From Chryseobacterium sp. PMSZPI (GTDB taxonomy: Bacteria; Bacteroidota; Bacteroidia; Flavobacteriales; Weeksellaceae): a stretch of DNA of 58,791 bases. The notes below the pieces were generated by a model. It worked only from the letters and a program-made list of their open reading frames with translations. It had not been told where the DNA came from and did no database searches. Within the stretch, counting starts at the first letter, position 1, and every line of letters begins with the position of its first letter. Below, one piece after another: positions 49,841 through 58,471 of this stretch. A program made the position numbers and the translations under genes. Location of the stretch: contig NZ_PIZV01000050.1 of assembly GCF_002835665.1 (NCBI RefSeq), positions 1-58,791 of the forward strand, read 5' to 3'.

Positions 49841-50624
49841 CTCGTTTTTCGGCATTAAGGATTCCGTTTTGTAAAATTTCTTTCAAACTGTTCTCTTCAA
49901 ATGTTTTTAAGGCTGCTTCAGTGGTTCCGCCTTTAGAAGCAACATCTTTTATCAGATCTTCAAGACTTTTTTCAGAGTTGTTGATCAGATGATAGGCGCC
50001 CAGCATTGTTTGTTTTACAAAAAGTTTGGATAGGTTTTCTTCAATCCCCATATCAACCCCGGCTTTAATCATCGCGTCAATAATATAATAGAAATAAGCG
50101 GGTCCACTTCCCGAAAGGGCAGTGACTCCGTCCAGTAGTTCTTCATTTTCTAAGTAAACAGATCTTCCGGTACTGTTCAGTAATCTTTCAATATTAATTA
50201 ATTGACTGAAAGAAATGCCCTCAGCAGCAGTGTATCCGGTGATTCCCATTCCGAGAAGGGTAGGGGAATTGGGCATGGCTCTTACCACAAGAGGGTGGTG
50301 TAGCGATTTTTGAATTTTTTCAATATTGATTCCGGCCATGATGGATAAAATCATCTGGTTTTCCTTTAATGTAAACTGAATATTCTTAGCTACAGTCTGG
50401 AAATCCTGTGGCTTTACAGCAATGATAATCAGATCTGCATCAAGTTCTTTTACATCATCAAATGTGGAAATTTTTGATTTAGGAAATTCCTCTGCAATCT
50501 TTGTTACTTTAGATTGGCTTCTAATGATCAGATGTAAATTTTCAGGTTTGATCAGCTCATATTTCAGAAATGATTTTGAAAAAGAAAGTCCCATGTTGCC
50601 GGCACCCAGAATCGCTATTTTCAT
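49821..50624 (-). CDS. proC: pyrroline-5-carboxylate reductase
   Basis: ProC makes proline by NAD(P)H-dependent reduction of pyrroline-5-carboxylate. At 267 residues the length is typical. The Rossmann motif KIAILGAGNMGLSFSKSF starts the protein. The signature for the substrate domain LDGVTALSGSGPAYFYYIID is at about 163-182, with MLGAYHLINNSEKS and VASKGGTTEAALKTFEEN further on. Its stop overlaps the end of the convergent VanZ gene by 20 bases. It has no close upstream gene, so it is monocistronic. Confidence 0.95.
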   Translation of the reverse strand: MKIAILGAGNMGLSFSKSFLKYELIKPENLHLIIRSQSKVTKIAEEFPKSKISTFDDVKELDADLIIIAVKPQDFQTVAKNIQFTLKENQMILSIMAGINIEKIQKSLHHPLVVRAMPNSPTLLGMGITGYTAAEGISFSQLINIERLLNSTGRSVYLENEELLDGVTALSGSGPAYFYYIIDAMIKAGVDMGIEENLSKLFVKQTMLGAYHLINNSEKSLEDLIKDVASKGGTTEAALKTFEENSLKEILQNGILNAEKRAKELNN

Positions 50625-50775
50625 ATTGTGCTTTTATTTTTTAGCTAAAATAAGAATTTATAGGAATAAAAGATATTAATCTGTGATGGATTTATTGCTG
50701 TAGAACGAGTATTTGTGAGCTTTGTTCGAAGATTTTTGTCAATGTAGAGATTTTCAAAAAATGTTTTATAATATA

Positions 50776-50823
50776 AATTGCCACGAATAAAAGAATGAAA
50801 TAATTCGTGTATTAGTGGCAATT
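50776..50823. repeat. REP-like palindrome (AATTGCCAC...GTGGCAATT)
   Basis: Perfect outer arms AATTGCCAC (50776-50784) and GTGGCAATT (50815-50823) with inner arms ACGAAT and ATTCGT. It has the look of a dispersed repeat, though it is the only full copy in this window. Confidence 0.65.
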
Positions 50824-50834
50824 CAAAATAATGT

Positions 50835-50908
50835 TTCTCGCAGATCAAGGGGGATTACGCAGATTTTTCCATAATATCTGCGTTATCTGCAAAATCTGCC
50901 TGAGAGAA
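50835..50908. repeat. CAGATT-type palindromic repeat (both arms)
   Basis: TTCTCGCAGAT and GGATTACGCAGATT on the left mirror ATCTGCGTTATC and AAATCTGCCTGAGAGAA on the right. Same family as 5379, 18394 and 47583. Confidence 0.6.
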
Positions 50909-50948
50909 TTTATGCATTAAAATCCTATGCCGGGCAATATCGGGCATG

Positions 50949-50980
50949 AAAAAGGCTGTATTCAAAATTGAATCAGCCTG
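50949..50980 (-). terminator. intrinsic terminator after murB
   Basis: On the minus strand AGGCTG and CAGCCT pair, with an inner TTCAA/TTGAA, followed by a T-run. Confidence 0.75.
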
Positions 50981-50985
50981 TATTT

Positions 50986-51999
50986 TTAAAGAATATTCAC
51001 TTCCCGTTCCAGTTCTATTCCAAATTTTTCTTTCACAGAATTGATGATCTCAGTGGAAAAGTCAAAAATTTCTTTTCCTGTTGCATTTCCTGTTGCGTTA
51101 ATAATTACCAGGGACTGCAGTTTGTGAGAGGCAACGTTTCCGATTTGTTTTCCTTTCCACCCGCATTGTTCAATCAGCCATCCTGCAGGAACTTTTACCA
51201 CGTCTCCGTTAGGGTAACCTTGTATGTTTTCGAATTGCTGTTTTAAATTTTCAAATTGAGTTAAAGGAATGGTTGGGTTTTTGAAGAAGCTACCGGCATT
51301 TCCTATTTTTTGAGGATCCGGTAATTTGCTTTGCCTGATGTTGATCACCGCTTTGGAAACGTCCTGAATGCTTGGGTTTTCAATTCCCAAATTTTCCAAT
51401 TCGGACTTGATGGCTCCATATTCGGTTTTGATATGATGATTTTTTTGAGTCAATTTAAAACTAACATCCAGGATCACATATCTGCCTTTTCCTTCTTGTT
51501 TGAAAATAGAATCTCTATAGCCAAATTTACATTGTTCAAGATTGAATATTTTGAGTTCAAGATTTTCTAAATCCAATACCTGGCAGTGTACAAAAGTATC
51601 TTTAATCTCGGTCCCGTATGCTCCGATATTCTGCATTGGGGATGTTCCTACGTTTCCGGGAATTAAAGAAAGGTTTTCAAGCCCTCCATAATTTTTTTGG
51701 AGGCAATACATTACAAATTGATGCCAGTTTTCTCCTGCCTTTGCTGTTACAAGCACTTCATTCTCATTGATTTCTTTTTCAGAAATTCCTTTTAAGTTAA
51801 GTTTAACGGCAAGACCATTAAAATCTTTTGTAAGCAAAATATTACTTCCGCCTCCCAAAAAAAGAAGTGGAAGGGAATGTTTTTTTGAAAAATTAAGGGC
51901 TTCTTTTAATTCTTCAATACCATTAACTTCGATAAAATATTGAGCTTTGGCATCAACGCCAAATGTATTGTAAGGTTTTAAGGAAAAATTTTCTTGCAT
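50986..51999 (-). CDS. murB: UDP-N-acetylenolpyruvoylglucosamine reductase
   Basis: MurB is the FAD enzyme that reduces UDP-GlcNAc-enolpyruvate to UDP-MurNAc in peptidoglycan synthesis. 337 residues, close to E. coli MurB (342). The FAD-binding block LFLGGGSNILLTKDFNG is near 46-62, with GLENLSLIPGNVGTSPMQNI near 105-124. The catalytic serine is in KIGNAGSFFKNPTIP, and the C-terminal domain has PAGWLIEQCGWKGKQIGN, typical of the type I (E. coli-like) enzyme. It lies 3 bases after a lipoprotein gene and follows an aminotransferase, forming a three-gene transcript. Confidence 0.96.
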   Translation of the reverse strand: MQENFSLKPYNTFGVDAKAQYFIEVNGIEELKEALNFSKKHSLPLLFLGGGSNILLTKDFNGLAVKLNLKGISEKEINENEVLVTAKAGENWHQFVMYCLQKNYGGLENLSLIPGNVGTSPMQNIGAYGTEIKDTFVHCQVLDLENLELKIFNLEQCKFGYRDSIFKQEGKGRYVILDVSFKLTQKNHHIKTEYGAIKSELENLGIENPSIQDVSKAVINIRQSKLPDPQKIGNAGSFFKNPTIPLTQFENLKQQFENIQGYPNGDVVKVPAGWLIEQCGWKGKQIGNVASHKLQSLVIINATGNATGKEIFDFSTEIINSVKEKFGIELEREVNIL

Positions 52000-52002
52000 G
52001 TT

Positions 52003-52488
52003 TTATTTGTATTCTTTTGGAAGAATTTTGTCTAATTGTTCTTTAAACTGTTGAAGTTGTTTGTAGTGTGCGGGATCCGCAAAGGAATTAACATAGATAT
52101 GGGACTTACCGGGAGTGCGTATCTGAAAAGTTTCATCAATTCCGTCTACCGATTGCTGGCTTGGCGAACTTTTTATGTCCTCAAGATCATTCACGTTGAT
52201 TGAAGAGATGAGCTGCTTCCATGTATCAATGCTAATGGGAGAAGTCCATTCCTGATGAGTTTGATTGGCGGTTGCTCCTTTTTCTGCAACAACAGCGTCT
52301 TTTGTGACTTTTACAATGGTGTATTCCCCCAAAGTACCCCCAATATGAGATATACTGATAAAGGTTATTTCGCTTGAATTATTATGATCAGTAGCCGGTG
52401 TTATTTCTTTTTTGTCACAAGAAAACAATGCCGACAGCAAAAGGATCGAAAACAATATTTTCAGATGTATATTTTTTGTTGTCGGCAT
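52003..52488 (-). CDS. lipoprotein of unknown function
   Basis: A 161-residue lipoprotein. The signal HLKILFSILLLSALFSC gives Cys24, followed by DKKEITPATD, an acidic-basic stretch of the sort that directs flavobacterial lipoproteins to the cell surface. The mature part (FISISHIGGTLGEYTIVKVT and later WKQLISSINVNDLEDIKSSP) looks like a small beta-rich domain; I do not recognise the family with certainty. It lies 13 bases after the aminotransferase and 3 bases before murB, so it is cotranscribed with both. A role in envelope biology is plausible but not shown. Confidence 0.8.
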   Translation of the reverse strand: MPTTKNIHLKILFSILLLSALFSCDKKEITPATDHNNSSEITFISISHIGGTLGEYTIVKVTKDAVVAEKGATANQTHQEWTSPISIDTWKQLISSINVNDLEDIKSSPSQQSVDGIDETFQIRTPGKSHIYVNSFADPAHYKQLQQFKEQLDKILPKEYK

Positions 52489-52501
52489 TATATATTATTA
52501 T

Positions 52502-53707
52502 TTATAGGCTAAATTCTTCTCTGTACTTTTTTAAAGCTTCTTTCAGAATTTCAGCACTTCTTTTTAAATCTTCTTCTTTCAAAACGTAAGCAATTCTTAC
52601 CTGCTTTTTACCTAATTCAGGATCGCTGTAGAATCCACCGGCAGGGGCTACCATGATGGTTTCGTTATTAAGAGAGTATTTTTCAAGTAACCATTGTGCG
52701 AATTTTTCAGTATCATCTACAGGAAGTTCCGCTACACAATAGAATGCACCTTTTGGTTTAGGACAGATAACTCCAGGAATGGCGTTTAAAAGATCGACTA
52801 AAACGTTTCTTCTGTGCGTATATTCTTCTCTTACTGCTCTGATATAAGCTCCGTCATTCTGGTGTGCTGCAGTGGCTGCAATTTGACCTAAAAGAACCGG
52901 ACTTAATCTTGCCTGTGCAAAAAGCATTGCCGCATTACGGATTTTGTTTGAACGGGTAACCATACATCCGATTCTTACTCCACACATAGAGTAACGCTTG
53001 GATTCTGAATCGATAATGATGCAGTTGTCAGCAATTTCAGGGAAATCAAGCATTGATACTTGTTGCTTTCCATCGTATACATATTCTCTGTATACTTCGT
53101 CAGAAATGATTACGATGTCATATTTTAAAGCAATTTCTGCTAATTTTTTAAGCTCTTCACGAGTATATAGGTATCCTGTTGGATTTCCCGGGTTGCAGAT
53201 AATGATTGCTCTGGTTTTTTCCGTGATCTTTTTTTCAAATTCTTCAACAGGAGGAAGTGCAAAGCCTGTGTCAATGGTAGATGGTACAGCAACTACATTC
53301 ACGTCGAATGTGCTGGTGAAACCATTATAGTTGGCATAATATGGCTCGGGAATGATCACTTCATCACCTTCATCACATAAAGTAGAAATGGCGAAGTTAA
53401 GTGCTTCAGAACCTCCATTGGTAACAATGAAGTTATCCGGTGTCAAATCTGAAAAGCCTAATGAATGGTAGTAATCCGTAAGGGCTTTTCTGTATTCTAT
53501 ATTACCTTCAGAAAGTGCATATTCTAATACTTTTAAATCGATGTTTTTTAAAGCATTTAAAGCGGTTTCCGGAGTTTCAATATCAGGCTGTCCGATATTA
53601 AGATGATATACTTTTATTCCTTTCTGTTTTGCTTGTAATGCAAAGGGAACCAGTTTTCTTACCGGCGATGGCGGCATATGCAGTGCTCTGTTTGAAATAT
53701 TCGGCAT
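52502..53707 (-). CDS. pyridoxal-phosphate aminotransferase, class I/II
   Basis: A 401-residue fold-type I transaminase of the AspC-like group. PLP-binding residues are visible: ICNPGNPTGYLYTREELKKL (Asn and Pro of the NPTG motif), the ISDEVYREYVYDG aspartate and tyrosine near 201-213, and the Schiff-base lysine in IIDSESKRYSMCGVRIG (near 235). It ends with an arginine region EDLKRSAEILKEALKKYREE. It probably transfers amino groups between aspartate or another amino acid and 2-oxoglutarate; exact specificity cannot be told. First gene of a three-gene unit with a lipoprotein and murB. Confidence 0.92.
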   Translation of the reverse strand: MPNISNRALHMPPSPVRKLVPFALQAKQKGIKVYHLNIGQPDIETPETALNALKNIDLKVLEYALSEGNIEYRKALTDYYHSLGFSDLTPDNFIVTNGGSEALNFAISTLCDEGDEVIIPEPYYANYNGFTSTFDVNVVAVPSTIDTGFALPPVEEFEKKITEKTRAIIICNPGNPTGYLYTREELKKLAEIALKYDIVIISDEVYREYVYDGKQQVSMLDFPEIADNCIIIDSESKRYSMCGVRIGCMVTRSNKIRNAAMLFAQARLSPVLLGQIAATAAHQNDGAYIRAVREEYTHRRNVLVDLLNAIPGVICPKPKGAFYCVAELPVDDTEKFAQWLLEKYSLNNETIMVAPAGGFYSDPELGKKQVRIAYVLKEEDLKRSAEILKEALKKYREEFSL

Positions 53708-53923
53708 TGTTCAAAAAATTTGTATGACAAAAATAAGATTTAATTTCTCAATAATAAAATTAAGAGGTAAGAAGAAGCTTGTTTTACTTGCTGTATTGTA
53801 TTTTTTAAAGATAAAGGATGTAATATATTGGATATTAATAATGTCTTATTTTTAAATAAATGTTAATAATTTATTAATATTGTTCTTTTTGTATTAATAT
53901 TTTCCTTAATTTTCAAAACAAAT

Positions 53924-56431
53924 ATGAATAATATGATAATAAATTTATTTTTCAGAGCTTTGCCTGCCATAGCTCTTCTCTCAACGTCTGTCATGATGGC
54001 CCAGAATTATCAAACGATGCCGATCGCTTCAGGTTATACGGCTGATGTAATTGCAAACGGAATAGGTTCCTCATCAGTTTCTACAAATAATGATGTAGAT
54101 GGTGTTTCTTATGCTTTTGTTGCTAAAGATTTTCAGCTGATATCTACGAGTGCTCCTATTACATATGGTATTCCTGTTGATGGGATAATTAATTCTGTGG
54201 TGACAGCAACTCCCGGTTTGAGCTATCAATTAGGAAATTTGGGTGCAAATAATTCTTTGAGGTTAGCAACAACAAATAATCCTGGGACTTTAACCTTTGC
54301 CACACCAAAAGCAGCGACTAAGTTGTATATGCTTGCGACGAGTGGAAGTGGTACTTCCACAGTAAATGTAGTGGTAAACTTTACAGATACTACTTCACAA
54401 ACATTTTCAGGAATCAGTCTGCAAGACTGGTATGGAGGTTCCAACTATGCAATTCAAGGGGTTGGAAGAATAAAAAAACCGAATGGAACTCCAGCTTCCG
54501 GAGACGATGTTCCATCATCTGAAAGCGGAATCAATCCAAGATTATATCAAAATGAATTGGTAATAGATGTTGCTAACCAGGCAAAGCAAATACAAAGCGT
54601 AACAGTAACTAAAACGGGTGGCGTTGGGATACCGAATATTTTTGCTTTTTCAGCAGATGCCTATTCGGATTGTGCACCTCCTGTATTGCAGGCAGTTTCT
54701 GGTATTACAGCTAACTCGGCATTAGTTTCATGGACAGCTCCTGCGAGCGCGGTAAGTTATGATGTGTATCACAGTACTTCCAGCACAACACCTGCGAGTA
54801 CTATGACTCCCACTTATTCAGGGATATCGGGTACAAGTACTACGATAGGAAGTCTTAACTCAAATACAACTTATTATTATTGGGTAAGAACTAATTGTAG
54901 CTCGGCAACCAGCCAAAGTGTTTGGTCCTTTGCAGGGACATTTACAACGGCTTGTTCTACTTTTACGGTTCCTTACACGGAAAACTTTGATACTACAAGT
55001 GTAGGTTCATCAACGAATACAAATGCTCCAAGTTGTTGGGCATATCTGGAAAGTGCATCATTTGCCGGATATGGATATGTAAGTTCCTCAAATAGTTTTT
55101 CAGCACCTAATGCTTATTATCTGACTAATTCAACAGCTACAACGGGAAGCCAGATGTTGGTTTCACCTCCAACACAAAACCTTTCTGATGGTACTAAACG
55201 TGTAAGATTTTATGCGAGAGGAGCATCAAATGGATTTACGTTATTGGTGGGTACTTTATCAAATCCTGCAGATCCGGCTTCCTTTACACCAATTGGTTCA
55301 CCTATTACTTTAACAACTACCCATACTCAATATACGGTTAATATTCCTGCCGGGGCAGATTTGCAATTAGCATTTAAACATGGCCTGGGAGGTACAAGTC
55401 GTGCCATTTATATTGATAATATTACGGTTCAGGCCATTCCTTCTTGCTTTGAACCAACTGCGGTTACAACATCGAATGCGACGATGAATTCGGCAACTAT
55501 TGATTGGACGGCTCCTGCTTCAGCTCCTGGAAATGGATACGAAGTATATTATAGTACAAACAGTACAGCCCCTACTTCCAGTACTGTTCTGAATGCTACG
55601 AATTCTGTAACTTCTGCTACAACTTCTGCCCCGTTGGGTTCACTAGCTGCTGATTCAAATTATTATGTATGGGTAAGATCTGTATGCAGTCCTACGGATA
55701 AAAGTCTTTGGAGTGAGCTTGTAGCTACATTCAGAACAGGGTATTGTCTGCCTTCATCTACAAATCAGCTTTCATGGATTTCTGCTTTTAGTTCAACAGG
55801 AGCTCTTACAGATATGGCTTATACATCCGCTTCAGGAGGAACAGGAGGATACCAAAATTTAACTACCACTAATAAAATAACAAATATTGCAGGAACCAGT
55901 ACTCCGATATCTTTAACAGCCGGAGGCCCAACATGTGGATTTGGAGTTTGGGTAGACTGGAATAATAATTTAACTTTTGAAGCTTCAGAAAGAATGTTTG
56001 TTACTTCCGGTTATACAACAACGGCCACAGGATCTATTACTGCACCTGTAGGAACACCTGTAGGGAATTATAGAATGAGAGTTTTGGCAGACTATAATAC
56101 TTCAGCACCTTCCAATGCTTGTTCAGCAATGGCGAGGGGGGAGGTTATTGATGTTATATTTGAGGTGGCGTCATCTTTGGCAACATCAGAAACCAATCTG
56201 AAGAAAAAAGAGGTTAACGTATATCCTAATCCATTTAAAGATGTTTTGAATATTGCAGATACAAAAGACATGAAATCTGTTATCATTACAGATGTAGCAG
56301 GAAGAGTCTTGAAAACAATCGATAACCCGACCGCAGAGCTTCATTTAGGTGAATTGAATTCAGGATTATATTTAGTGACCGTACATTTCAAAGACGGAAC
56401 CCAAACTACTGCAAAAGCAATAAAAAAATAA
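53924..56431 (+). CDS. large fibronectin/GEVED surface protein, T9SS cargo
   Basis: An 835-residue exported protein, starting at ATG 53924 with a signal peptide (ending VMMAQ). Layout: a Ser/Thr-rich N-terminal region (to about 245), a fibronectin type III domain (248-342, CAPPVLQAVSGITANSALVS), then a MAM-like domain (about 345-505, from TFTVPYTENFDTTS). A second fibronectin domain follows (about 507-605), then a GEVED domain (605-745, WVDWNNNLTFEASERMF). A T9SS type A sorting domain closes the protein (KEVNVYPNPFKDVLN, ending TQTTAKAIKK). It is a probable surface adhesin or carrier of interactions; the ligand is unknown. Terminator follows. Confidence 0.93.
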   Translation: MNNMIINLFFRALPAIALLSTSVMMAQNYQTMPIASGYTADVIANGIGSSSVSTNNDVDGVSYAFVAKDFQLISTSAPITYGIPVDGIINSVVTATPGLSYQLGNLGANNSLRLATTNNPGTLTFATPKAATKLYMLATSGSGTSTVNVVVNFTDTTSQTFSGISLQDWYGGSNYAIQGVGRIKKPNGTPASGDDVPSSESGINPRLYQNELVIDVANQAKQIQSVTVTKTGGVGIPNIFAFSADAYSDCAPPVLQAVSGITANSALVSWTAPASAVSYDVYHSTSSTTPASTMTPTYSGISGTSTTIGSLNSNTTYYYWVRTNCSSATSQSVWSFAGTFTTACSTFTVPYTENFDTTSVGSSTNTNAPSCWAYLESASFAGYGYVSSSNSFSAPNAYYLTNSTATTGSQMLVSPPTQNLSDGTKRVRFYARGASNGFTLLVGTLSNPADPASFTPIGSPITLTTTHTQYTVNIPAGADLQLAFKHGLGGTSRAIYIDNITVQAIPSCFEPTAVTTSNATMNSATIDWTAPASAPGNGYEVYYSTNSTAPTSSTVLNATNSVTSATTSAPLGSLAADSNYYVWVRSVCSPTDKSLWSELVATFRTGYCLPSSTNQLSWISAFSSTGALTDMAYTSASGGTGGYQNLTTTNKITNIAGTSTPISLTAGGPTCGFGVWVDWNNNLTFEASERMFVTSGYTTTATGSITAPVGTPVGNYRMRVLADYNTSAPSNACSAMARGEVIDVIFEVASSLATSETNLKKKEVNVYPNPFKDVLNIADTKDMKSVIITDVAGRVLKTIDNPTAELHLGELNSGLYLVTVHFKDGTQTTAKAIKK

Positions 56432-56451
56432 TTGTATTGATAAATAATTTC

Positions 56452-56486
56452 AAAAGGTAGCTATATTTTGTGTAGCTGCCTTTTTT
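56452..56486 (+). terminator. intrinsic terminator after the GEVED protein gene
   Basis: AGGTAGCTA and TAGCTGCCT pair with one wobble around a 9-base loop, followed by six T. Confidence 0.7.
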
Positions 56487-56548
56487 ATTAAAAGATGGAA
56501 TATTTATGAATTTATATGTTATCAAATAAAATATTTAGTAAATTATTA

Positions 56549-56556
56549 TACATTTG
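56549..56556 (+). promoter_or_regulatory. -7 box TACATTTG
   Basis: Perfect consensus, 21 bases before the ATG at 56578. It excludes an earlier in-frame TTG at 56554 as a start. Confidence 0.6.
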
Positions 56557-56577
56557 CGCCTTAAAACTATAAAACCT

Positions 56578-57768
56578 ATGAATAAATTAAAACTACTTTT
56601 TTTAATTCCAATACTCTATTCTCCATTTTCGCATGCTCAGCGAATTGATAAAGAAATCATTAATTTCCAACTTTTAAAAGAACCAATTTTTGCTACGGAT
56701 CTTGCGAATAGAAATTATACCATCACAGTAAAATCTCCCTATAATATTACAAAAGAGGATGTTTTAAAACAATCAAAAGAAGATCATCAAAAACTGGTAG
56801 ATAACTATCAGGGAAGTGTGGAGGCTGCCAAGCAGGAACACGCCGAGAAATTAAAAGATTATGATGCAGAAGTGAAAAGGCTTCAGGAAAAGTATAAATT
56901 GGAGTCTGCAGAATACAGTAAATTATCTGCGGTTGAAAAAATTGCAGCAACAACGGGCCCACCGGTATTGAGAATTCCTCCAAGACCTGTTCTTAATATT
57001 CCTTCCACTCCGGTTTACAAACAGCCCGATTTGAAGGATGCTTTGATTGTTGACAACAAAATTCTGGCTTCACAAATGAGTATTACAGGGTTTTCAAAAG
57101 GGGGAAATTACCTCGATATTGTTATTGAAATGGAAAGAACAAATTTTCAGGATAATCAGGGGAAAACTTTTGCAAACCAGCCTACAAGAATTATCGGGAA
57201 GCAAAATGGAGCCATAAAATTGGATAAAACCTATTTCTCTGACTTTACGGAAGTAGCCAATGTTCCGACTAATGAGATTAATCTGAATGCTCAGGAAAAG
57301 ATATTTTTACAGAGAACGATGGATCGAACAAAGAATGTTATTAATGAAAACTTTGGTTATCAAACGATAAATTCCACCGTGACTTTGGCGAGCGTAAAGA
57401 ATAAAGGAGAGTATGATGATTTAGAAAAAGCTTATATTTACGTGACTACCAATTTGAAAAAGCTTCAGGCAAAATCTGATTACGCACCTAATAAGGTGGC
57501 TATGGAAAACATGCAGAAAGGAATTGATACTTGGAAGAATGCTTTAACAAAAGTAAATTATCAGGATAAGAAAGCCCTTTATAATGCGAAAATTGGTGAA
57601 TATCTTTATTTCAATTTGATAAGATTAAATATTGCTTTAAGGAATTATCAGGAAGCAGAAAAATATTTAAATGAATTACAAGAGCATTTAGTTGATATTA
57701 AATTATCTTATGATGCTAATCTTGAATTGAAGAAATTAGAAGAAACTATTTATAATACAAATAGTTAA
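56578..57768 (+). CDS. exported coiled-coil protein of unknown function
   Basis: A 396-residue protein that I do not recognise. The start ATG at 56578 gives a signal peptide (MNKLKLLFLIPILYSPFSHA). Residues from about 60 to 115 form a coiled coil (VEAAKQEHAEKLKDYDAEVK). A proline-rich linker follows (GPPVLRIPPRPVLNIPSTPV), then a beta-rich middle domain. The C-terminal third is helical and repeat-like (LIRLNIALRNYQEAEKYLNE), recalling a TPR. It has no lipobox and no T9SS domain, so it is probably periplasmic or peripheral. It is separated from its neighbours by a terminator upstream and lies 50 bases before the DUF1801 gene. Confidence 0.8.
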   Translation: MNKLKLLFLIPILYSPFSHAQRIDKEIINFQLLKEPIFATDLANRNYTITVKSPYNITKEDVLKQSKEDHQKLVDNYQGSVEAAKQEHAEKLKDYDAEVKRLQEKYKLESAEYSKLSAVEKIAATTGPPVLRIPPRPVLNIPSTPVYKQPDLKDALIVDNKILASQMSITGFSKGGNYLDIVIEMERTNFQDNQGKTFANQPTRIIGKQNGAIKLDKTYFSDFTEVANVPTNEINLNAQEKIFLQRTMDRTKNVINENFGYQTINSTVTLASVKNKGEYDDLEKAYIYVTTNLKKLQAKSDYAPNKVAMENMQKGIDTWKNALTKVNYQDKKALYNAKIGEYLYFNLIRLNIALRNYQEAEKYLNELQEHLVDIKLSYDANLELKKLEETIYNTNS

Positions 57769-57818
57769 GATATAAGTGTGTAGTTTTATAGCAGTAAGTG
57801 TATTTAAAAAAATAAAAG

Positions 57819-58274
57819 ATGCAGATTCCGGCAGTTTCCATAGCAGATTATATTTCAAAAATTCCAGAAGAAAGACAGGAAGGTTTTAAAAAACTTTTTG
57901 ATACTATTCATCACAATCTCCCCAAAGGATTTGAAGAAAATCCAAGTTATGGGATGGTAGGTTGGGCTGTTCCTTTGAAAACCTATCCTGCAGGGTATCA
58001 TTGCGCCGTAAATACACCATTGCCATTTATTAATCTGGCTTCTCAGAAGAATTTCATAGCCTTGTATCATATGGGATTATATTCTACGCCGGAGCTCCTG
58101 GATTGGTTTGTGACGGAATATCCCAAACATTCTAAGAAAAAACTGGATATGGGTAAATCTTGTGTTCGTTTCAAAAAGGTTGAAGATATTCCTTTTGAAC
58201 TCATCGCTGAATTGAGTAAGAAAATGACGGTTGAAGACTGGATCAGTATTTATGAATCTCATTATAAAAAATAA
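57819..58274 (+). CDS. DUF1801 family protein
   Basis: A 151-residue cytoplasmic protein of the DUF1801 (YdhG-like) family. It begins with a helical region (DYISKIPEERQEGFKKLFDT). The family's core follows (NPSYGMVGWAVPLKTYPAGY) and then PLPFINLASQKNFIALYHMG, with RFKKVEDIPFELIAELSKKM near the end. Its structure is known in other bacteria, but the function is not established; some members are linked to iron-cluster assembly by similarity to frataxin. Possibly cotranscribed with the exported coiled-coil gene, from which it is 50 bases away. A strong hairpin follows. Confidence 0.85.
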   Translation: MQIPAVSIADYISKIPEERQEGFKKLFDTIHHNLPKGFEENPSYGMVGWAVPLKTYPAGYHCAVNTPLPFINLASQKNFIALYHMGLYSTPELLDWFVTEYPKHSKKKLDMGKSCVRFKKVEDIPFELIAELSKKMTVEDWISIYESHYKK

Positions 58275-58308
58275 AAATACCTGGAATTCTACAATTCCAG
58301 GTATTTTT
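58273..58308. terminator. bidirectional terminator after the DUF1801 gene
   Basis: Perfect 16-bp stem AAAAATACCTGGAATT / AATTCCAGGTATTTTT with loop CTAC; usable from both strands. Confidence 0.85.
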
Positions 58309-58315
58309 ATTTTGC

Positions 58316-58468
58316 AGGAAGAGGGAAGCTGAAAGTATTTTTTATACTATTGAGAACTATTAGCCTTTTGAGGAAAAGAATTTCAGACTAAACAAAGCAA
58401 TAAATCAGGTTTTCATTTGTTTCCTGGCTTCAAAAAACTTCACTCTTCCAGCTTCCTTTCTTCCCACT
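58316..58468. repeat. GGAAG-type inverted repeat
   Basis: GGAAGAGGGAAGCTGAAAG (from 58318) is matched by the complementary CTTCCAGCTTCCTTTCTTCCC (about 58445-58465) with some mismatches, so the gap can fold into a long imperfect hairpin. Similar words occur at 11186-11348. Confidence 0.45.
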
Positions 58469-58471
58469 ACT

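Larger units (their letters stand above)
50625..50985. other. proC-murB gap with two palindromic repeats
   Basis: These 361 bases hold the proC promoter region (no clear consensus box), an AATTGCCACGAAT-type palindrome (50776-50823), a CAGATT-type palindrome (50835-50908) and the murB terminator (50949-50980). No gene was seen. Confidence 0.6.
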
